Of a DNA stretch of 64,000 nucleotides, positions 53,482 to 62,707 are shown in pieces (positions within the stretch are counted from its first letter, which is position 1; every line of letters begins with the position of its first letter). The notes under the pieces were generated by a model. It was not told the origin of the DNA and made no database searches. It worked only from the letters and a program-made list of their open reading frames with translations. The DNA is from Dyella marensis (lineage in GTDB: Bacteria; Pseudomonadota; Gammaproteobacteria; Xanthomonadales; Rhodanobacteraceae), in the NCBI RefSeq assembly GCF_900112865.1, contig NZ_FONH01000005.1, forward strand, positions 124,001 to 188,000. Direction: 5' to 3'. The position numbers and the translations under genes were made by a program.

Positions 53482-54233
53482 TGAAGAGCGGGGAATGGGG
53501 AATCGGGAATCGGGAATCGGTGCCAGCGCGCAGCGTTTCGCCTGGCCGCATGCTGCTTCCCGATTCCCGCCGCGCGCAGCGCGGATTCAGCCTGCTCGAA
53601 GTGCTCGGCGCCCTGGCCTTGATGGCGCTGCTGCTGCTGGGCGTCTACTCCGGCGTGCGCACCGCCACGCGCAGCGTGCGTTCCGGCTCGGCGGCGGTGG
53701 AGCGGCTGGACCAGCTGCGTTCCACCCAGCAGTTCATGCGGCAGGAACTGGCCCAGGTCCAGGCCGTGCCGCAGGGGCGCGACCAGAACGGCGACAGCAT
53801 CTATTTCACCGGCGACGCGCAGAGCATGCGCTTCGTCGCGCCGCTGCCCGGCTACCTGGGCAAGCTCGGGCCGCAGTTGCAGGAGTGGAAACTGGTGTCC
53901 AACGGCAAGGGCGGTTCGCGCCTGGAAGTGCGCTTTGCGCTGCTGCCGCCGGACGGCAGCGACGCCAAGCCGCTGGGTGAACCGGAGGTGCTGATGGACG
54001 ACGTGCGCGACGGCCACTTCAGCTATCGCACGCCGGATCTGCCCGACCAGGCCGGCAGCTGGCAGGCGACCTGGCCGGACCCGCGCCTGCTGCCGCGGGT
54101 GGTGCGCGTGGAGCTGAAGCTCGACGGCCTGCACGACTGGCCGCGCCTGGATGCGCCGCTGCGCATCGATGCCGCCGCCGGCCAGCAGATGGACCTGCTG
54201 CGCGGCCTGCGCCGCCAGCCGGTGACGCGATGA
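53481..54233 (+). CDS. gspJ: Minor pseudopilin GspJ with repeat-derived leader
   Basis: 250 aa from ATG 53481, which overlaps the gspI stop. Prepilin cleavage before FSLLEVLGALALMALLLLGVYSG; Glu40 at +5; then VRSGSAAVERLDQLRSTQQFMRQELAQV and a beta domain. The first 35 residues are odd: MKSGEWGIGNRESVPARS... is encoded by a GGGAAT repeat (53491-53520) whose complement occurs at 53557-53568. An internal Met at 53550 (MLLPDSRRAQRG) would give a normal short leader. Which start is used matters for processing. Confidence 0.93.
   Translation: MKSGEWGIGNRESVPARSVSPGRMLLPDSRRAQRGFSLLEVLGALALMALLLLGVYSGVRTATRSVRSGSAAVERLDQLRSTQQFMRQELAQVQAVPQGRDQNGDSIYFTGDAQSMRFVAPLPGYLGKLGPQLQEWKLVSNGKGGSRLEVRFALLPPDGSDAKPLGEPEVLMDDVRDGHFSYRTPDLPDQAGSWQATWPDPRLLPRVVRVELKLDGLHDWPRLDAPLRIDAAAGQQMDLLRGLRRQPVTR
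53491..53568. repeat. GGGAAT repeat family 3 inside gspJ leader
   Basis: GGGAATGGGGAATCGGGAATCGG... (53491-53520) and TTCCCGATTCCC (53557-53568) are inverted around a 36-base centre, the same unit as the gspE-gspF repeat. It lies in frame inside the leader-encoding part of gspJ, between the overlapping ATG and a second ATG. Confidence 0.85.
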
Positions 54234-55102
54234 GCAAGTTCCGCGACAGCTTCCCGCCGGTGCGCCAGCGCGGCGTCGCGCTGCTGGTGGTGCTGTGGGC
54301 CTGCACGCTGCTGGCGATCGTGCTCGGCGGCTACGCCATGCTAGCGCGCAACGAAGGCCTGCAGGCGCGCTACCAGTTCGCCCAGTTGCGCGCGCATTAC
54401 GCCGCGGAAGCCGGCATGACCCGCGCGATCTACGCACTGCTCACGCCCTCGCCGGACCGCCGCTGGATCCCGGACGGGCGCGAATATCCGTTCCAGTTCG
54501 ACGACGCCAAGGTCGGCATCCGCATCACCGACGAAAGCGGCAAGGTGGATATCAACGCCTCCTCGCCGGACGTGCTCAAGGCACTGTTCCGCGCCGCCGG
54601 GATGAATGACGGGCCGGCGAACGAACTGGCCACGCACGTGGTCGAATGGCGCAGCTTCGGCAATCCCGGGGATCTCAACAACAACGCGGCCTATCTCGCC
54701 GCCGGCCGCGACTACGGTCCGCGCCACGGACCGTTCGCCAGCCTGGAGGAACTGCAGATGGTGCTGGGCATGGATCCCGCGACGTATCGCAAGATCTCGA
54801 CGTCGATCACGATCTGGTCGGGCCGCAACGCGCCCGACCCGAACTACGCGCCGGCGCTGGCCATGCAGGCCATTCCCGGCATGACGCCGGACCAGGCGAA
54901 CGCGGCCTACGCCGCAAGACAGCAAGCAGGTACCTCACAAGGCCTAGGCGCGAGTCAGGGCGTAACGCATAGTATTCGTTCGGAGGCGACGCTACCGGAC
55001 GGCACGCGGGCGATACTGCGTGCCACGGTGCGGCTGCAGGGAGCCAGGGCCGGAGCGCAACCGTACGCGGTGCTTCGCTGGCAGGAGGGAGACGGGGAAT
55101 GA
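54230..55102 (+). CDS. gspK: Atypical pseudopilin GspK
   Basis: 290 aa; ATG 54230 overlaps gspJ by four bases. The leader ends QRG, followed by VALLVVLWACTLLAIVLGGYAM. Position +5 is not Glu, as is characteristic of GspK. T2SSK domain: YAAEAGMTRAIYALL, VDINASSPDVLKALFRAAG, DLNNNAAYLAAG and FASLEELQMVLGMDPATYRKI. Near residues 225-260 (PGMTPDQANAAYAARQQAGTSQG) codon use becomes less biased. It caps the pseudopilus and its TGA overlaps gspL. Confidence 0.95.
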   Translation: MSKFRDSFPPVRQRGVALLVVLWACTLLAIVLGGYAMLARNEGLQARYQFAQLRAHYAAEAGMTRAIYALLTPSPDRRWIPDGREYPFQFDDAKVGIRITDESGKVDINASSPDVLKALFRAAGMNDGPANELATHVVEWRSFGNPGDLNNNAAYLAAGRDYGPRHGPFASLEELQMVLGMDPATYRKISTSITIWSGRNAPDPNYAPALAMQAIPGMTPDQANAAYAARQQAGTSQGLGASQGVTHSIRSEATLPDGTRAILRATVRLQGARAGAQPYAVLRWQEGDGE

Positions 55103-56271
55103 GCATGACCAGCTCGCTGCGACCGCAGCTCGAACAGGTGCGCCGCGCGTGGCGGGCCTCGCCATTGCCGCGCTTCTTCGCGTGGTGGGGCGCCGAGCTC
55201 GGCGCGCTGCTGCCGGCGGGCCTGCGCGCGCGCTTCGGCGGCGGTGCGGCCTGGCACCTGCTGGAGCGCGTCGACGCCGACTGGCGGCTGCGCCGCGACG
55301 GCTCGTCCGAGGCGCTGGCGCAATGGAGCGACGAACTGGACGCCTCCACCCAGCAGGCCGCGCTGGCCGATGGCCTGCGCGGCGTCGATCGCGAGGACTT
55401 GCGCCTGGCGCTGTGCCTGCCGGCCGCGCAGGTGCTGCGCCGCCCGCTGCTGCTGCCCGCCGCCGCGCGCGACACGCTGCGCCAGGTCGGCGCGTTCGAG
55501 ATGGACCGGCAGACGCCGTTCCGCCCCGAGCAGGTGCGCTACGACATCCGCGAAACCGGCGCGCCCGCGCCGGCCGGCCGCATCGCCGCGGAACTGGTGG
55601 CGGTGCCGCGCACCACGCTCGATCCGCTGCTGGGCCGGCTCGGCCAGCTCGGCATCGCGGTGGATGCGGTGGACCTGGGCGTCGGCGCCGGCCGCAGCGG
55701 CGTCAATCTGCTGCCGCCGGAACAGGCGCCGCGCCGCGCGCGTCCGCGCCAGCGGCTGAATCTGGCCCTGGCCGCGGCGATCGTGGTGCTGCTCGGGCTG
55801 GTGCTGGGCGAATGGCTGCACAACCGGCGCGAGGCGCTGGACCAGATGCAGGCGCAGGTCGAGACCATGCGCGGCGAAGCGCAGAAGGTCGGCGCGCTGC
55901 GCCAGCAGCTGCAGGAGACCGCCGGCGCCGCCGGCTTCCTCGCCGAGCGCAAGAAGAACACCTCCTCCGCGCTGGCGGTGCTGCAGGATCTCAGCCAGCG
56001 CCTGCCGTTGACCGCGTGGCTGGAGCGCCTGAGCGTGGACAACACCGGCCAGGTCGGCTTCCAGGGCCAGAGCCCGCAGGCGGCGCGCCTGGTCGATGCG
56101 CTGAAGGACTCCACTGTCATCAGCAATCCGAATTTCCAGGGCACCATCCAGGCCGACCCGCAGACCGGCAAGGAACGCTTCTACATGGTCGCGCAGCTGC
56201 GCAAGAAGACCCCGCCCAAGCCGGCGCGCGCGGGCGCGGCGCCGGCGGCCAGCAGTGGAGACAAGCCGTGA
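55099..56271 (+). CDS. gspL: Type II secretion protein GspL
   Basis: 390-aa bitopic inner-membrane protein. The cytoplasmic actin-like domain (~50-210, with LRLALCLPAAQVLRRPLLLPAAARDTL) docks GspE. The membrane span LNLALAAAIVVLLGLVLGEWL (~223-243) is followed by a coiled segment and a periplasmic ferredoxin-like domain. ATG 55099 overlaps the gspK stop. The sequence is of the PilN-like group seen in xanthomonads. Confidence 0.9.
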   Translation: MSMTSSLRPQLEQVRRAWRASPLPRFFAWWGAELGALLPAGLRARFGGGAAWHLLERVDADWRLRRDGSSEALAQWSDELDASTQQAALADGLRGVDREDLRLALCLPAAQVLRRPLLLPAAARDTLRQVGAFEMDRQTPFRPEQVRYDIRETGAPAPAGRIAAELVAVPRTTLDPLLGRLGQLGIAVDAVDLGVGAGRSGVNLLPPEQAPRRARPRQRLNLALAAAIVVLLGLVLGEWLHNRREALDQMQAQVETMRGEAQKVGALRQQLQETAGAAGFLAERKKNTSSALAVLQDLSQRLPLTAWLERLSVDNTGQVGFQGQSPQAARLVDALKDSTVISNPNFQGTIQADPQTGKERFYMVAQLRKKTPPKPARAGAAPAASSGDKP

Positions 56272-56927
56272 AGCTGGCCGCGATGAAACCCCGCGACAGC
56301 CGCATCGCGGCGATCCTGCTGGCGCTGGTCGCCGTGGTGATCGCGTATTTCGCGCTGCTGCACTGGTGGTTCGTGGCGCCGATGCTCGACGTCAACGCGC
56401 AGATGGCCGACCTGCGCGACACCCAATCGCGCTTCGCCGCCGCCATCGCCGAGAAGCCGCAGCTGGAAAAGCGCATCGCCATGCTCGGCCAGGGCCAGGC
56501 GACCAATAACGCCTTCCTGCCCGAGGACGATCCGAACGCGGCGGCGGCGGGCCTGATGCAGCGCGTGGTCGACGTGGTCGGCGCGCATGCCGAAGGAGGC
56601 ACCTGCGAAGTGAGCCAGAAGATGCCGGTGCCCAATCCGGGCGCGGCGGACAACGAGCCGTACCGCAAGGTGGCGGTGAGCATCAGCCTGCGCTGCGACA
56701 TGCAGCCGCTGGCGGCGGTGCTGCACGACCTGGAGCAGGGCACGCCCTACCTCTTCATCAATGAGATGAGCATCTACCGCAACCCGGTCGCCGCGCAGCA
56801 GGGCGGCGCCGCGCCGCCGCTGGAAGTGCAGTTCACGCTCAGCGGCTACGTGCGCCAGGCCACGGCAAGCGGCAACAACGCCGCACCCGCCGCGCCGCAG
56901 CAGCCGGCCGGGGAGGACGACGCATGA
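56268..56927 (+). CDS. gspM: Type II secretion protein GspM
   Basis: 219 aa from GTG 56268 (GTGA overlap with gspL) or ATG 56283. One membrane span, AAILLALVAVVIAYFALLHWWFV, then a periplasmic coiled-coil and ferredoxin-like domain, with a Cys pair in GGTCEVSQ and SLRCDMQ. Pairs with GspL in the inner-membrane platform. The Ala/Pro-rich tail overlaps the gspN start. Confidence 0.9.
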   Translation: MKLAAMKPRDSRIAAILLALVAVVIAYFALLHWWFVAPMLDVNAQMADLRDTQSRFAAAIAEKPQLEKRIAMLGQGQATNNAFLPEDDPNAAAAGLMQRVVDVVGAHAEGGTCEVSQKMPVPNPGAADNEPYRKVAVSISLRCDMQPLAAVLHDLEQGTPYLFINEMSIYRNPVAAQQGGAAPPLEVQFTLSGYVRQATASGNNAAPAAPQQPAGEDDA

Positions 56928-57673
56928 ACGCCGCCGCGCAACGTCGCCTGACCCCCATGCTCGCCGGCGCGGCCGGCGTGCTGGCCCTGCTGCTGGTGGT
57001 GCTGCTGGCCGGCGTCGGCCGTGGCGTGCGCTGGGATCCGCCGCGCCCGACCGAGCCGCTGCCGGACATGCACGACAGCGCCGCCGACCTGCCCAGGCCC
57101 TTGCCGCTGGAGCAGTTCGGCATCGTGTGGCAGCAGCCGGTGTTCAATCCGGACCGCAAGCCGGTCACGCGCGCCGCCAAGGGCGGCGCCAGCCTGGGCG
57201 AGATGCAGCTGACCGGCATCATCCTCACCTCGAAGCTGCACATGGCCCTGCTGCACACGCGCGGCCAGGACGCCGACGTGCGCGTGGCCGAAGGCGCCGC
57301 GCTGCCGGACGGCAGCTGGAAGCTGGTGGAAGTGAAGCCGCGCTCGGCGGTGTTCGAATCCGGCAGCGGCCGCACCGAACTGGAACTGCCCGCCGGCGCG
57401 CCGATCGACGCACCCAAGACCGACAACCAGCCGCAGCCACCGCCGCCCGGCAACATGTCCGGTCCGATCGCGGTGCCGCCCGGCGCCGTCCAGCGCGTGG
57501 GGCCCGGCATCGCGCCGCAGCCGCCGCCCGACAGCAACGAACCACGCCCGCAGCAGGCGGAAAGCAGCCTGCAGGCCGAGCGCATCCGCCAGCTCAAGGC
57601 GGCTATCCAGAAGCGGCGCGCCGAACAACAACAGCAGCAACAGCAAGCCGGCAATCCTGAAGGAGCACACTGA
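56924..57673 (+). CDS. gspN: Type II secretion protein GspN (XpsN-like)
   Basis: 249 aa: N-terminal membrane span AGAAGVLALLLVVLLAGVG, then a periplasmic domain LPLEQFGIVWQQPVFNPDRKPV and MQLTGIILTSKLHMALLHT resembling GspC homology-region features. A long Pro/Gln tail ends in a poly-Gln stretch (QQQQQQQ). In Xanthomonas an XpsN of this kind bridges the platform to the secretin; no separate gspC is seen here, so it may take that role. ATG 56924 overlaps gspM. Confidence 0.85.
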   Translation: MNAAAQRRLTPMLAGAAGVLALLLVVLLAGVGRGVRWDPPRPTEPLPDMHDSAADLPRPLPLEQFGIVWQQPVFNPDRKPVTRAAKGGASLGEMQLTGIILTSKLHMALLHTRGQDADVRVAEGAALPDGSWKLVEVKPRSAVFESGSGRTELELPAGAPIDAPKTDNQPQPPPPGNMSGPIAVPPGAVQRVGPGIAPQPPPDSNEPRPQQAESSLQAERIRQLKAAIQKRRAEQQQQQQQAGNPEGAH

Positions 57674-57676
57674 TCC

Positions 57677-60055
57677 ATGTCCCCTTACTTCATCAAGCCG
57701 GCATGCCGCATCGGCACCCTCGCACTGGCCGTCTGGATGGCCGGTTGTGCTTCCATGCCGCCGCCGAAGGACGACGGCGCGCTGCAGCGCGAGGCGATGG
57801 CCGGCACCGAGAAGCCGGTGCCGCCGCCGCTGCCGCTCAACACCGGCCTGAATCCCCCGGACGGCAAGAGCATCGCGCCGCAGATCAGCGAAGGCAGCGG
57901 CAACTTCATCCGTCCTTCCGCGCTGGCCACGCCGCGCACGCCGGCCAGCGGCGACGGTGCGGTCACCTTCAACTTCGAGAACCAGCCGGTGCAGGCGGTG
58001 GTGAAGGCGATCCTGGGCGACCTGCTCAAGCAGAACTACACCATCGCGCCGGGCGTGCAGGGCAATATTTCGTTCGCCACGGCCGAGCCGGTGGATTCCA
58101 GCCAGGCGATGCCGATCCTGGAAACCCTGCTGTCGTGGACCGGCAATGCGCTGATCAAGCGCAACGGCGGCTACGTGGTGGTGCCGGCCAAGGAAGCCGT
58201 CGCCGGCAACCTGGTGCCCAGCCTCGGCGCTTCGGCGCCGGCCGCCGGCATGCAGGCACGCCTGTTCCCGCTGCGCTACATCTCGGCCGCCGAGATGCAG
58301 AAGCTGATCAAGCCGTTCGCGCGGCCGGAATCGATCCTGCTGGTCGATCCCTCGCGCAACCTGGTCGTGCTGGCCGGCTCGCCGCAGGAGCTGGCCAATT
58401 ACCAGCGCACCATCAACACCTTCGACGTGGACTGGCTGCGCGGCATGTCGGTCGGCGTGTTCAACCTGCAGCGCGCCAGCGTGGCCGAGCTGATGCCCAA
58501 GCTGGACGGCATGTTCGGCGCCAAGGGCGACACGCCGCTGGCCGGCATGCTGCGCTTCATCCCGATCGAGCGCACCAATGCGCTGGTGGTGATCAGCACC
58601 CAGCCGAACTACCTGCAGGAAGTGGGGCAGTGGATCGAGAAGATCGATCGCGGCGGCGGCAACGAGCCGCAGCTGTTCGTCTATGACGTGCGCAACATCA
58701 AGGCGTCCGATCTCGCCCAGTACCTGGCGCAGATCTATGCCAGCGGCGGCGGCAACGGCGGTTCCGGCGGCCGCGTCGGTCCCGGCCTCAACAGCAGCAC
58801 GCTGGGCGGCGCGGACAACGCCAACGGTTCCGGCAGCGGCATGGGCAGCCTCGCCGGCAGCTTCGGCAGCAACACCACCGGCGGCCTGGGCGGCAACAGC
58901 AACGGGCTGAACAGCGGCATCAACAGCGGCATCAATTCCGGCGCGGGTTTCAACAACGGCACCGACAGCAGCAAGACCAGCGGCTTCGGCGGCCCCGGCG
59001 CCTCGATCGGCAGCACCTTCGGCTCGCAGCAGAACGGCAGCGGCGGCAATCAGGCGCCACAGCAGTACAGCTCCGAGGACGGCAGCGTGCGCATCAGCTC
59101 GGTGGACAGCAACAACCAGCTGCTGGTGCGCGCGCGTCCCTCGCAATGGGCGGAGATCGAATCGGCGATCAAGCGGCTGGACAACACGCCGCTGCAGGTG
59201 CAGATCGAGACGCGCATCCTGGAGGTCAAGCTCACCGGCCAGTTCCAGTTCGGCGTGCAGTGGTACCTCGAAGGCCTGATCGGCGGCACCAACAACGGCA
59301 ACGGCACCTACACGCCGGGCCAGCCGGGCAACCAGCAGCAGTGGGGACTGGGCCAGGGCGGCGTCACCTACAACCCCGGCACCAGCACCTCGGCCGGCGA
59401 TGCGTTCTTCTATTCCTTCATCAACCACAACCTGCAGGTGGCGGTGCGCGCGCTGGAGCAGAACGGCAACACCAAGACGCTGTCCGCGCCCTCGCTGGTG
59501 GTGCTCAACAACCAGATCGCGCAGATCCAGGTCGGCGACCAGGTGCCGATCAACCAGACCAGCGTGAACCCCGGCGTGGGCACGGCGACCTACAACCAGG
59601 TCAACTACCTCAACACCGGCGTGATCCTCAACGTGCAGCCGCGCGTGAATCCGGGCGGCCTGGTCTACCTCAACGTGCAGCAGCAGGTGAGCTCGCCGAC
59701 CTATCCCGCCGGCGCCTCCAACCCGACCATCTCGCAGCGCTCGATGGGCACCCAGGTGGCGGTGCAGAGCGGGCAGACCGTGCTGCTGGGCGGCCTGATC
59801 TCGCAGCAGGACGGCACCACCGACACCGGCATCCCGGGCCTCAACCGCATTCCGGTGGTGGGCCGCCTGTTCGGCTCCACCAACCGCAACCGCACGCGCA
59901 CCGAGCTGATCGTGCTGATCACGCCCAAGGTGATCGGCAGCAGCGAGGAAGCCAAGCAGATCACCGACGAATACCAGCAGAAGTTCGAATCGCTGGCGCC
60001 GCTGCGGCAGGGACAGGCGACGGCGCCGGCCGCGCAGCCGTATCCGACGAAGTGA
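57677..60055 (+). CDS. gspD: Type II secretion secretin GspD
   Basis: 792-aa outer-membrane secretin. Lipoprotein signal LALAVWMAGCASM (Cys at the lipobox), then N0 (VTFNFENQPVQAVVKAILGDLLKQNYTI), N1-N3 domains (TNALVVISTQPNYLQ), and the C-terminal secretin core (VGDQVPINQTSVNPGV, QSGQTVLLGGLISQQDGTTDTGIPGLNRIPVVGRLFG, ELIVLITPKVI). A Gly/Ser/Asn-rich insert of about 100 residues (58735-59045) lies between two N domains. ATG 57677 is three bases after gspN. The last gene of the operon; repeat copy D follows. Confidence 0.97.
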   Translation: MSPYFIKPACRIGTLALAVWMAGCASMPPPKDDGALQREAMAGTEKPVPPPLPLNTGLNPPDGKSIAPQISEGSGNFIRPSALATPRTPASGDGAVTFNFENQPVQAVVKAILGDLLKQNYTIAPGVQGNISFATAEPVDSSQAMPILETLLSWTGNALIKRNGGYVVVPAKEAVAGNLVPSLGASAPAAGMQARLFPLRYISAAEMQKLIKPFARPESILLVDPSRNLVVLAGSPQELANYQRTINTFDVDWLRGMSVGVFNLQRASVAELMPKLDGMFGAKGDTPLAGMLRFIPIERTNALVVISTQPNYLQEVGQWIEKIDRGGGNEPQLFVYDVRNIKASDLAQYLAQIYASGGGNGGSGGRVGPGLNSSTLGGADNANGSGSGMGSLAGSFGSNTTGGLGGNSNGLNSGINSGINSGAGFNNGTDSSKTSGFGGPGASIGSTFGSQQNGSGGNQAPQQYSSEDGSVRISSVDSNNQLLVRARPSQWAEIESAIKRLDNTPLQVQIETRILEVKLTGQFQFGVQWYLEGLIGGTNNGNGTYTPGQPGNQQQWGLGQGGVTYNPGTSTSAGDAFFYSFINHNLQVAVRALEQNGNTKTLSAPSLVVLNNQIAQIQVGDQVPINQTSVNPGVGTATYNQVNYLNTGVILNVQPRVNPGGLVYLNVQQQVSSPTYPAGASNPTISQRSMGTQVAVQSGQTVLLGGLISQQDGTTDTGIPGLNRIPVVGRLFGSTNRNRTRTELIVLITPKVIGSSEEAKQITDEYQQKFESLAPLRQGQATAPAAQPYPTK

Positions 60056-60070
60056 CGTAATTGGGGTGGC

Positions 60071-60154
60071 GTAGGTTGGGGTGAGCGCAGCGAACCCCAA
60101 CGAACTTCGCATCGCACCGCAGCGTTGGGGTTCGCTGCGCTCACCCCAACCTAC
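60071..60154. repeat. Palindromic repeat family 1, paired copy D
   Basis: GTAGGTTGGGGTGAGCGCAGCGAACCCCAAC (60071-60101, split here only by length) faces its near-perfect reverse complement at 60124-60154, the best-preserved pair in the window. It sits after gspD, just before the HrpB start at 60197, in a same-strand gap. It may separate the two transcripts. Confidence 0.88.
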
Positions 60155-60196
60155 GCCTACGCCGTCGAGATGGCTGGTCCCGGTATCATTCCGGCG

Positions 60197-62707
60197 ATGA
60201 CGTTCGCGTTCCCGATCACCCCGCTGCTGCCGGACATCCGCGCCTCGCTCGCGGCGCATCCGCGCCTCGTGCTCGAAGCCCCGCCCGGCGCCGGCAAGAC
60301 CACCCAGGTCCCGCTGGCCCTGCTGGATGAAGCCTGGCTCGGCGGCGGCAAGCTGCTGATGCTGGAGCCGCGCCGCATCGCGGCGCGCGCGGCGGCGCAG
60401 TTCATGGCGCGGCAGCTCGGCCAGGAACCGGGGCAGACCGTGGGCTACCGCATCCGCTTCGAGTCGAAGGTCAGCGCGGCGACGCGCATCGAAGTGGTCA
60501 CCGAGGGCATCCTCACCCGGTTGATCCAGGACGATCCGGAACTGACCGGCATCGGCGCCATCCTGTTCGACGAATTCCACGAGCGGCACCTGGCCGGCGA
60601 CCTCGGCGCGGCGCTGGCGCTGGACGTGCAGGCCACGCTGCGGCCGGAGCTGCGCCTGGTGGTGATGTCGGCCACGCTCGACGGCGAGCGCATCGCGCAG
60701 TGGCTCGATGCGCCGCGGCTGAGCAGTCCCGGCCGCAGCTATCCCGTGCGCATCGACTATCCGCCGGCACGCACGCAGGAGAGCACCGAGCATCACCTCG
60801 CCCGCGTCGCGCGCCAGGCGCTGGAGGAAAACGACGGCGACGTGCTGGCCTTCCTGCCGGGGCGCCGCGAGATCGCCCGCGCCGAAGCCGTGCTGGCGCA
60901 GACGCTGGAGCGCGACGACATCGACGTGGTCGCGCTGCACGGCGAACTGTCGATGGCCGAACAGCAGGCCGCGCTGAGTCCGGCCGAGCCCGGCACGCGG
61001 CGCATCGTGCTGGCCACCAACGTGGCCGAATCCAGCGTGACCCTGCCGGGCATCCGCGCGGTGGTGGACAGCGGCCTGGCGCGCGAGCCGCGCTTCGATC
61101 CGAACTCCGGCTTCACGCGGCTGGAGACGGTGAACATCTCGCAGGCCTCGGCCGACCAGCGCGCGGGCCGCGCCGGACGCGTCGCCGAAGGCACGGCGTA
61201 TCGCCTGTGGGCGCAGAGCAGGCGGCTGGAGCCGTCGCGCACGGCGGAGATCGGGCAGGCCGAGCTGTCGGGCCTGGCGCTGGAGCTGGCGGCCTGGGGC
61301 GTCACCGCCGACAGCGGCGCGCTGCCGTGGCTGGATGCGCCGCCGGCCGGCGCATTGGCGCAGGCGCGCGAGCTGCTGATCGCGCTCGGCGCGCTCGATG
61401 CCAGCACGCGCATCACGCCGCTGGGCCGCCGCATGCTGGAACTGGGGGCCGCGCCGCGCCTCGCCGCCGCGGCCTTGCGTGCACCCGCGGAACTGCACGC
61501 CCTGGTCGCCGACCTGCTCGCGCTGATGGAAGCGCGCTCGCCATTGCGTGGCGAGCAGGCACGCAGCGACGACTTTCGCGCAAGGGTCGACGCGCTGCAC
61601 GCCTGGCGCGACCGCCGCACCGCCGGTGCGCGCGGCGGCGCCGACACCGGCGCGCTGGCCGCGATCGAGCAAGCAAGCAAAGGCTGGCGCAAGCGCCTGG
61701 ACCTGCGCACCGCGGCCAGCGGCGTGCCCGACAGCCATGCGGTGGGCGATCTGCTGCTGCATGCGTTTCCGGATCGTGTCGCGCGGCGCGACGACAACAA
61801 TCCCCTGCGCTACACCCTGGCCAATGGCCGCGGCGCGCGCCTGCACGAAAGCACCGCCCTGCTCGGCGAACCCTGGCTGGTCGCGCTGGACCTGCGCTAC
61901 GAAGCGCGCGACAGCCTGATCCTCGCCGCCGCGCCGCTCGATCCGCGCGCGCTCGAACGCGACTATCCCGCGCAGTTCCGCCGCGAACGCGCGCTGCGCT
62001 GGAACGACGAGCGCAATGCGGTGGAAGCGTTCGACGAACACCGCTACGCCAGCATCGTGCTGTCGCGCCGCAGCGTGCCGGTGCAGGCGGAGGACGCATT
62101 GCCGGCACTGCTCGCCGCGATCCGCGCCAAGGGGCTGGATGCACTGCCCTGGAGCGAGAACGCACGCCGCCTGCGCCTGCGCATGCAGGCCGTGCGCGAG
62201 TGGATGCCGGAGCTCGGCTTGCCGGATGTCAGCGACCAGGCACTGCTGGATTCGCTGGAGTCGTGGCTGGCGCCGTATCTCGACGGCAAGCGCCGCTTCG
62301 ACGCGCTCAGCGCGGAAGAGCTGTCGCAGGCGCTGGGCTCGCTGTTCGACTACGAGCAGCGCCGCGCGCTCGACACGCATGCACCGGAGAACCTCACCGT
62401 GCCCAGCGGCATGAGCCGCCGCATCGAATACGCCGCCGGCGAACCGCCGGTGCTGGCGGTGAAGCTGCAGGAACTGTTCGGCCTGGCCGATACACCGCGC
62501 GTGGGCAACGGCCGCGTGCCGGTGACGCTGCACCTGCTGTCGCCCGCGGGCCGCCCGATCCAGGTCACGCAGGATCTGAAAGGCTTCTGGGAGCGCACCT
62601 ATCCGGAAGTGAAGAAGGAATTGAAGGGACGTTATCCGCGGCATCCGTGGCCGGACGATCCGTGGAGCGCGACGCCGACGCATCGGGCCAAGCCGCGCGG
62701 AACGTAA
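60197..62707 (+). CDS. hrpB: ATP-dependent helicase HrpB
   Basis: 836-aa DEAH-box helicase. Walker A APPGAGKTTQ, motif II LFDEFHERH (DEFH variant), SAT motif VMSATLDGERIAQWL, motif VI QRAGRAGRVAEGTAYRLW. The C-terminal HrpB domain (GKRRFDALSAEELSQALGSLF, LHLLSPAGRPIQVTQDLKGFWERTYPEVKKELKGRYPRHPWPDDP) is diagnostic. ATG 60197 (MTFAFPITPLLP) was chosen; the open frame upstream is repeat DNA. Role in RNA metabolism is not well defined. A family-2 repeat follows directly. Confidence 0.95.
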   Translation: MTFAFPITPLLPDIRASLAAHPRLVLEAPPGAGKTTQVPLALLDEAWLGGGKLLMLEPRRIAARAAAQFMARQLGQEPGQTVGYRIRFESKVSAATRIEVVTEGILTRLIQDDPELTGIGAILFDEFHERHLAGDLGAALALDVQATLRPELRLVVMSATLDGERIAQWLDAPRLSSPGRSYPVRIDYPPARTQESTEHHLARVARQALEENDGDVLAFLPGRREIARAEAVLAQTLERDDIDVVALHGELSMAEQQAALSPAEPGTRRIVLATNVAESSVTLPGIRAVVDSGLAREPRFDPNSGFTRLETVNISQASADQRAGRAGRVAEGTAYRLWAQSRRLEPSRTAEIGQAELSGLALELAAWGVTADSGALPWLDAPPAGALAQARELLIALGALDASTRITPLGRRMLELGAAPRLAAAALRAPAELHALVADLLALMEARSPLRGEQARSDDFRARVDALHAWRDRRTAGARGGADTGALAAIEQASKGWRKRLDLRTAASGVPDSHAVGDLLLHAFPDRVARRDDNNPLRYTLANGRGARLHESTALLGEPWLVALDLRYEARDSLILAAAPLDPRALERDYPAQFRRERALRWNDERNAVEAFDEHRYASIVLSRRSVPVQAEDALPALLAAIRAKGLDALPWSENARRLRLRMQAVREWMPELGLPDVSDQALLDSLESWLAPYLDGKRRFDALSAEELSQALGSLFDYEQRRALDTHAPENLTVPSGMSRRIEYAAGEPPVLAVKLQELFGLADTPRVGNGRVPVTLHLLSPAGRPIQVTQDLKGFWERTYPEVKKELKGRYPRHPWPDDPWSATPTHRAKPRGT

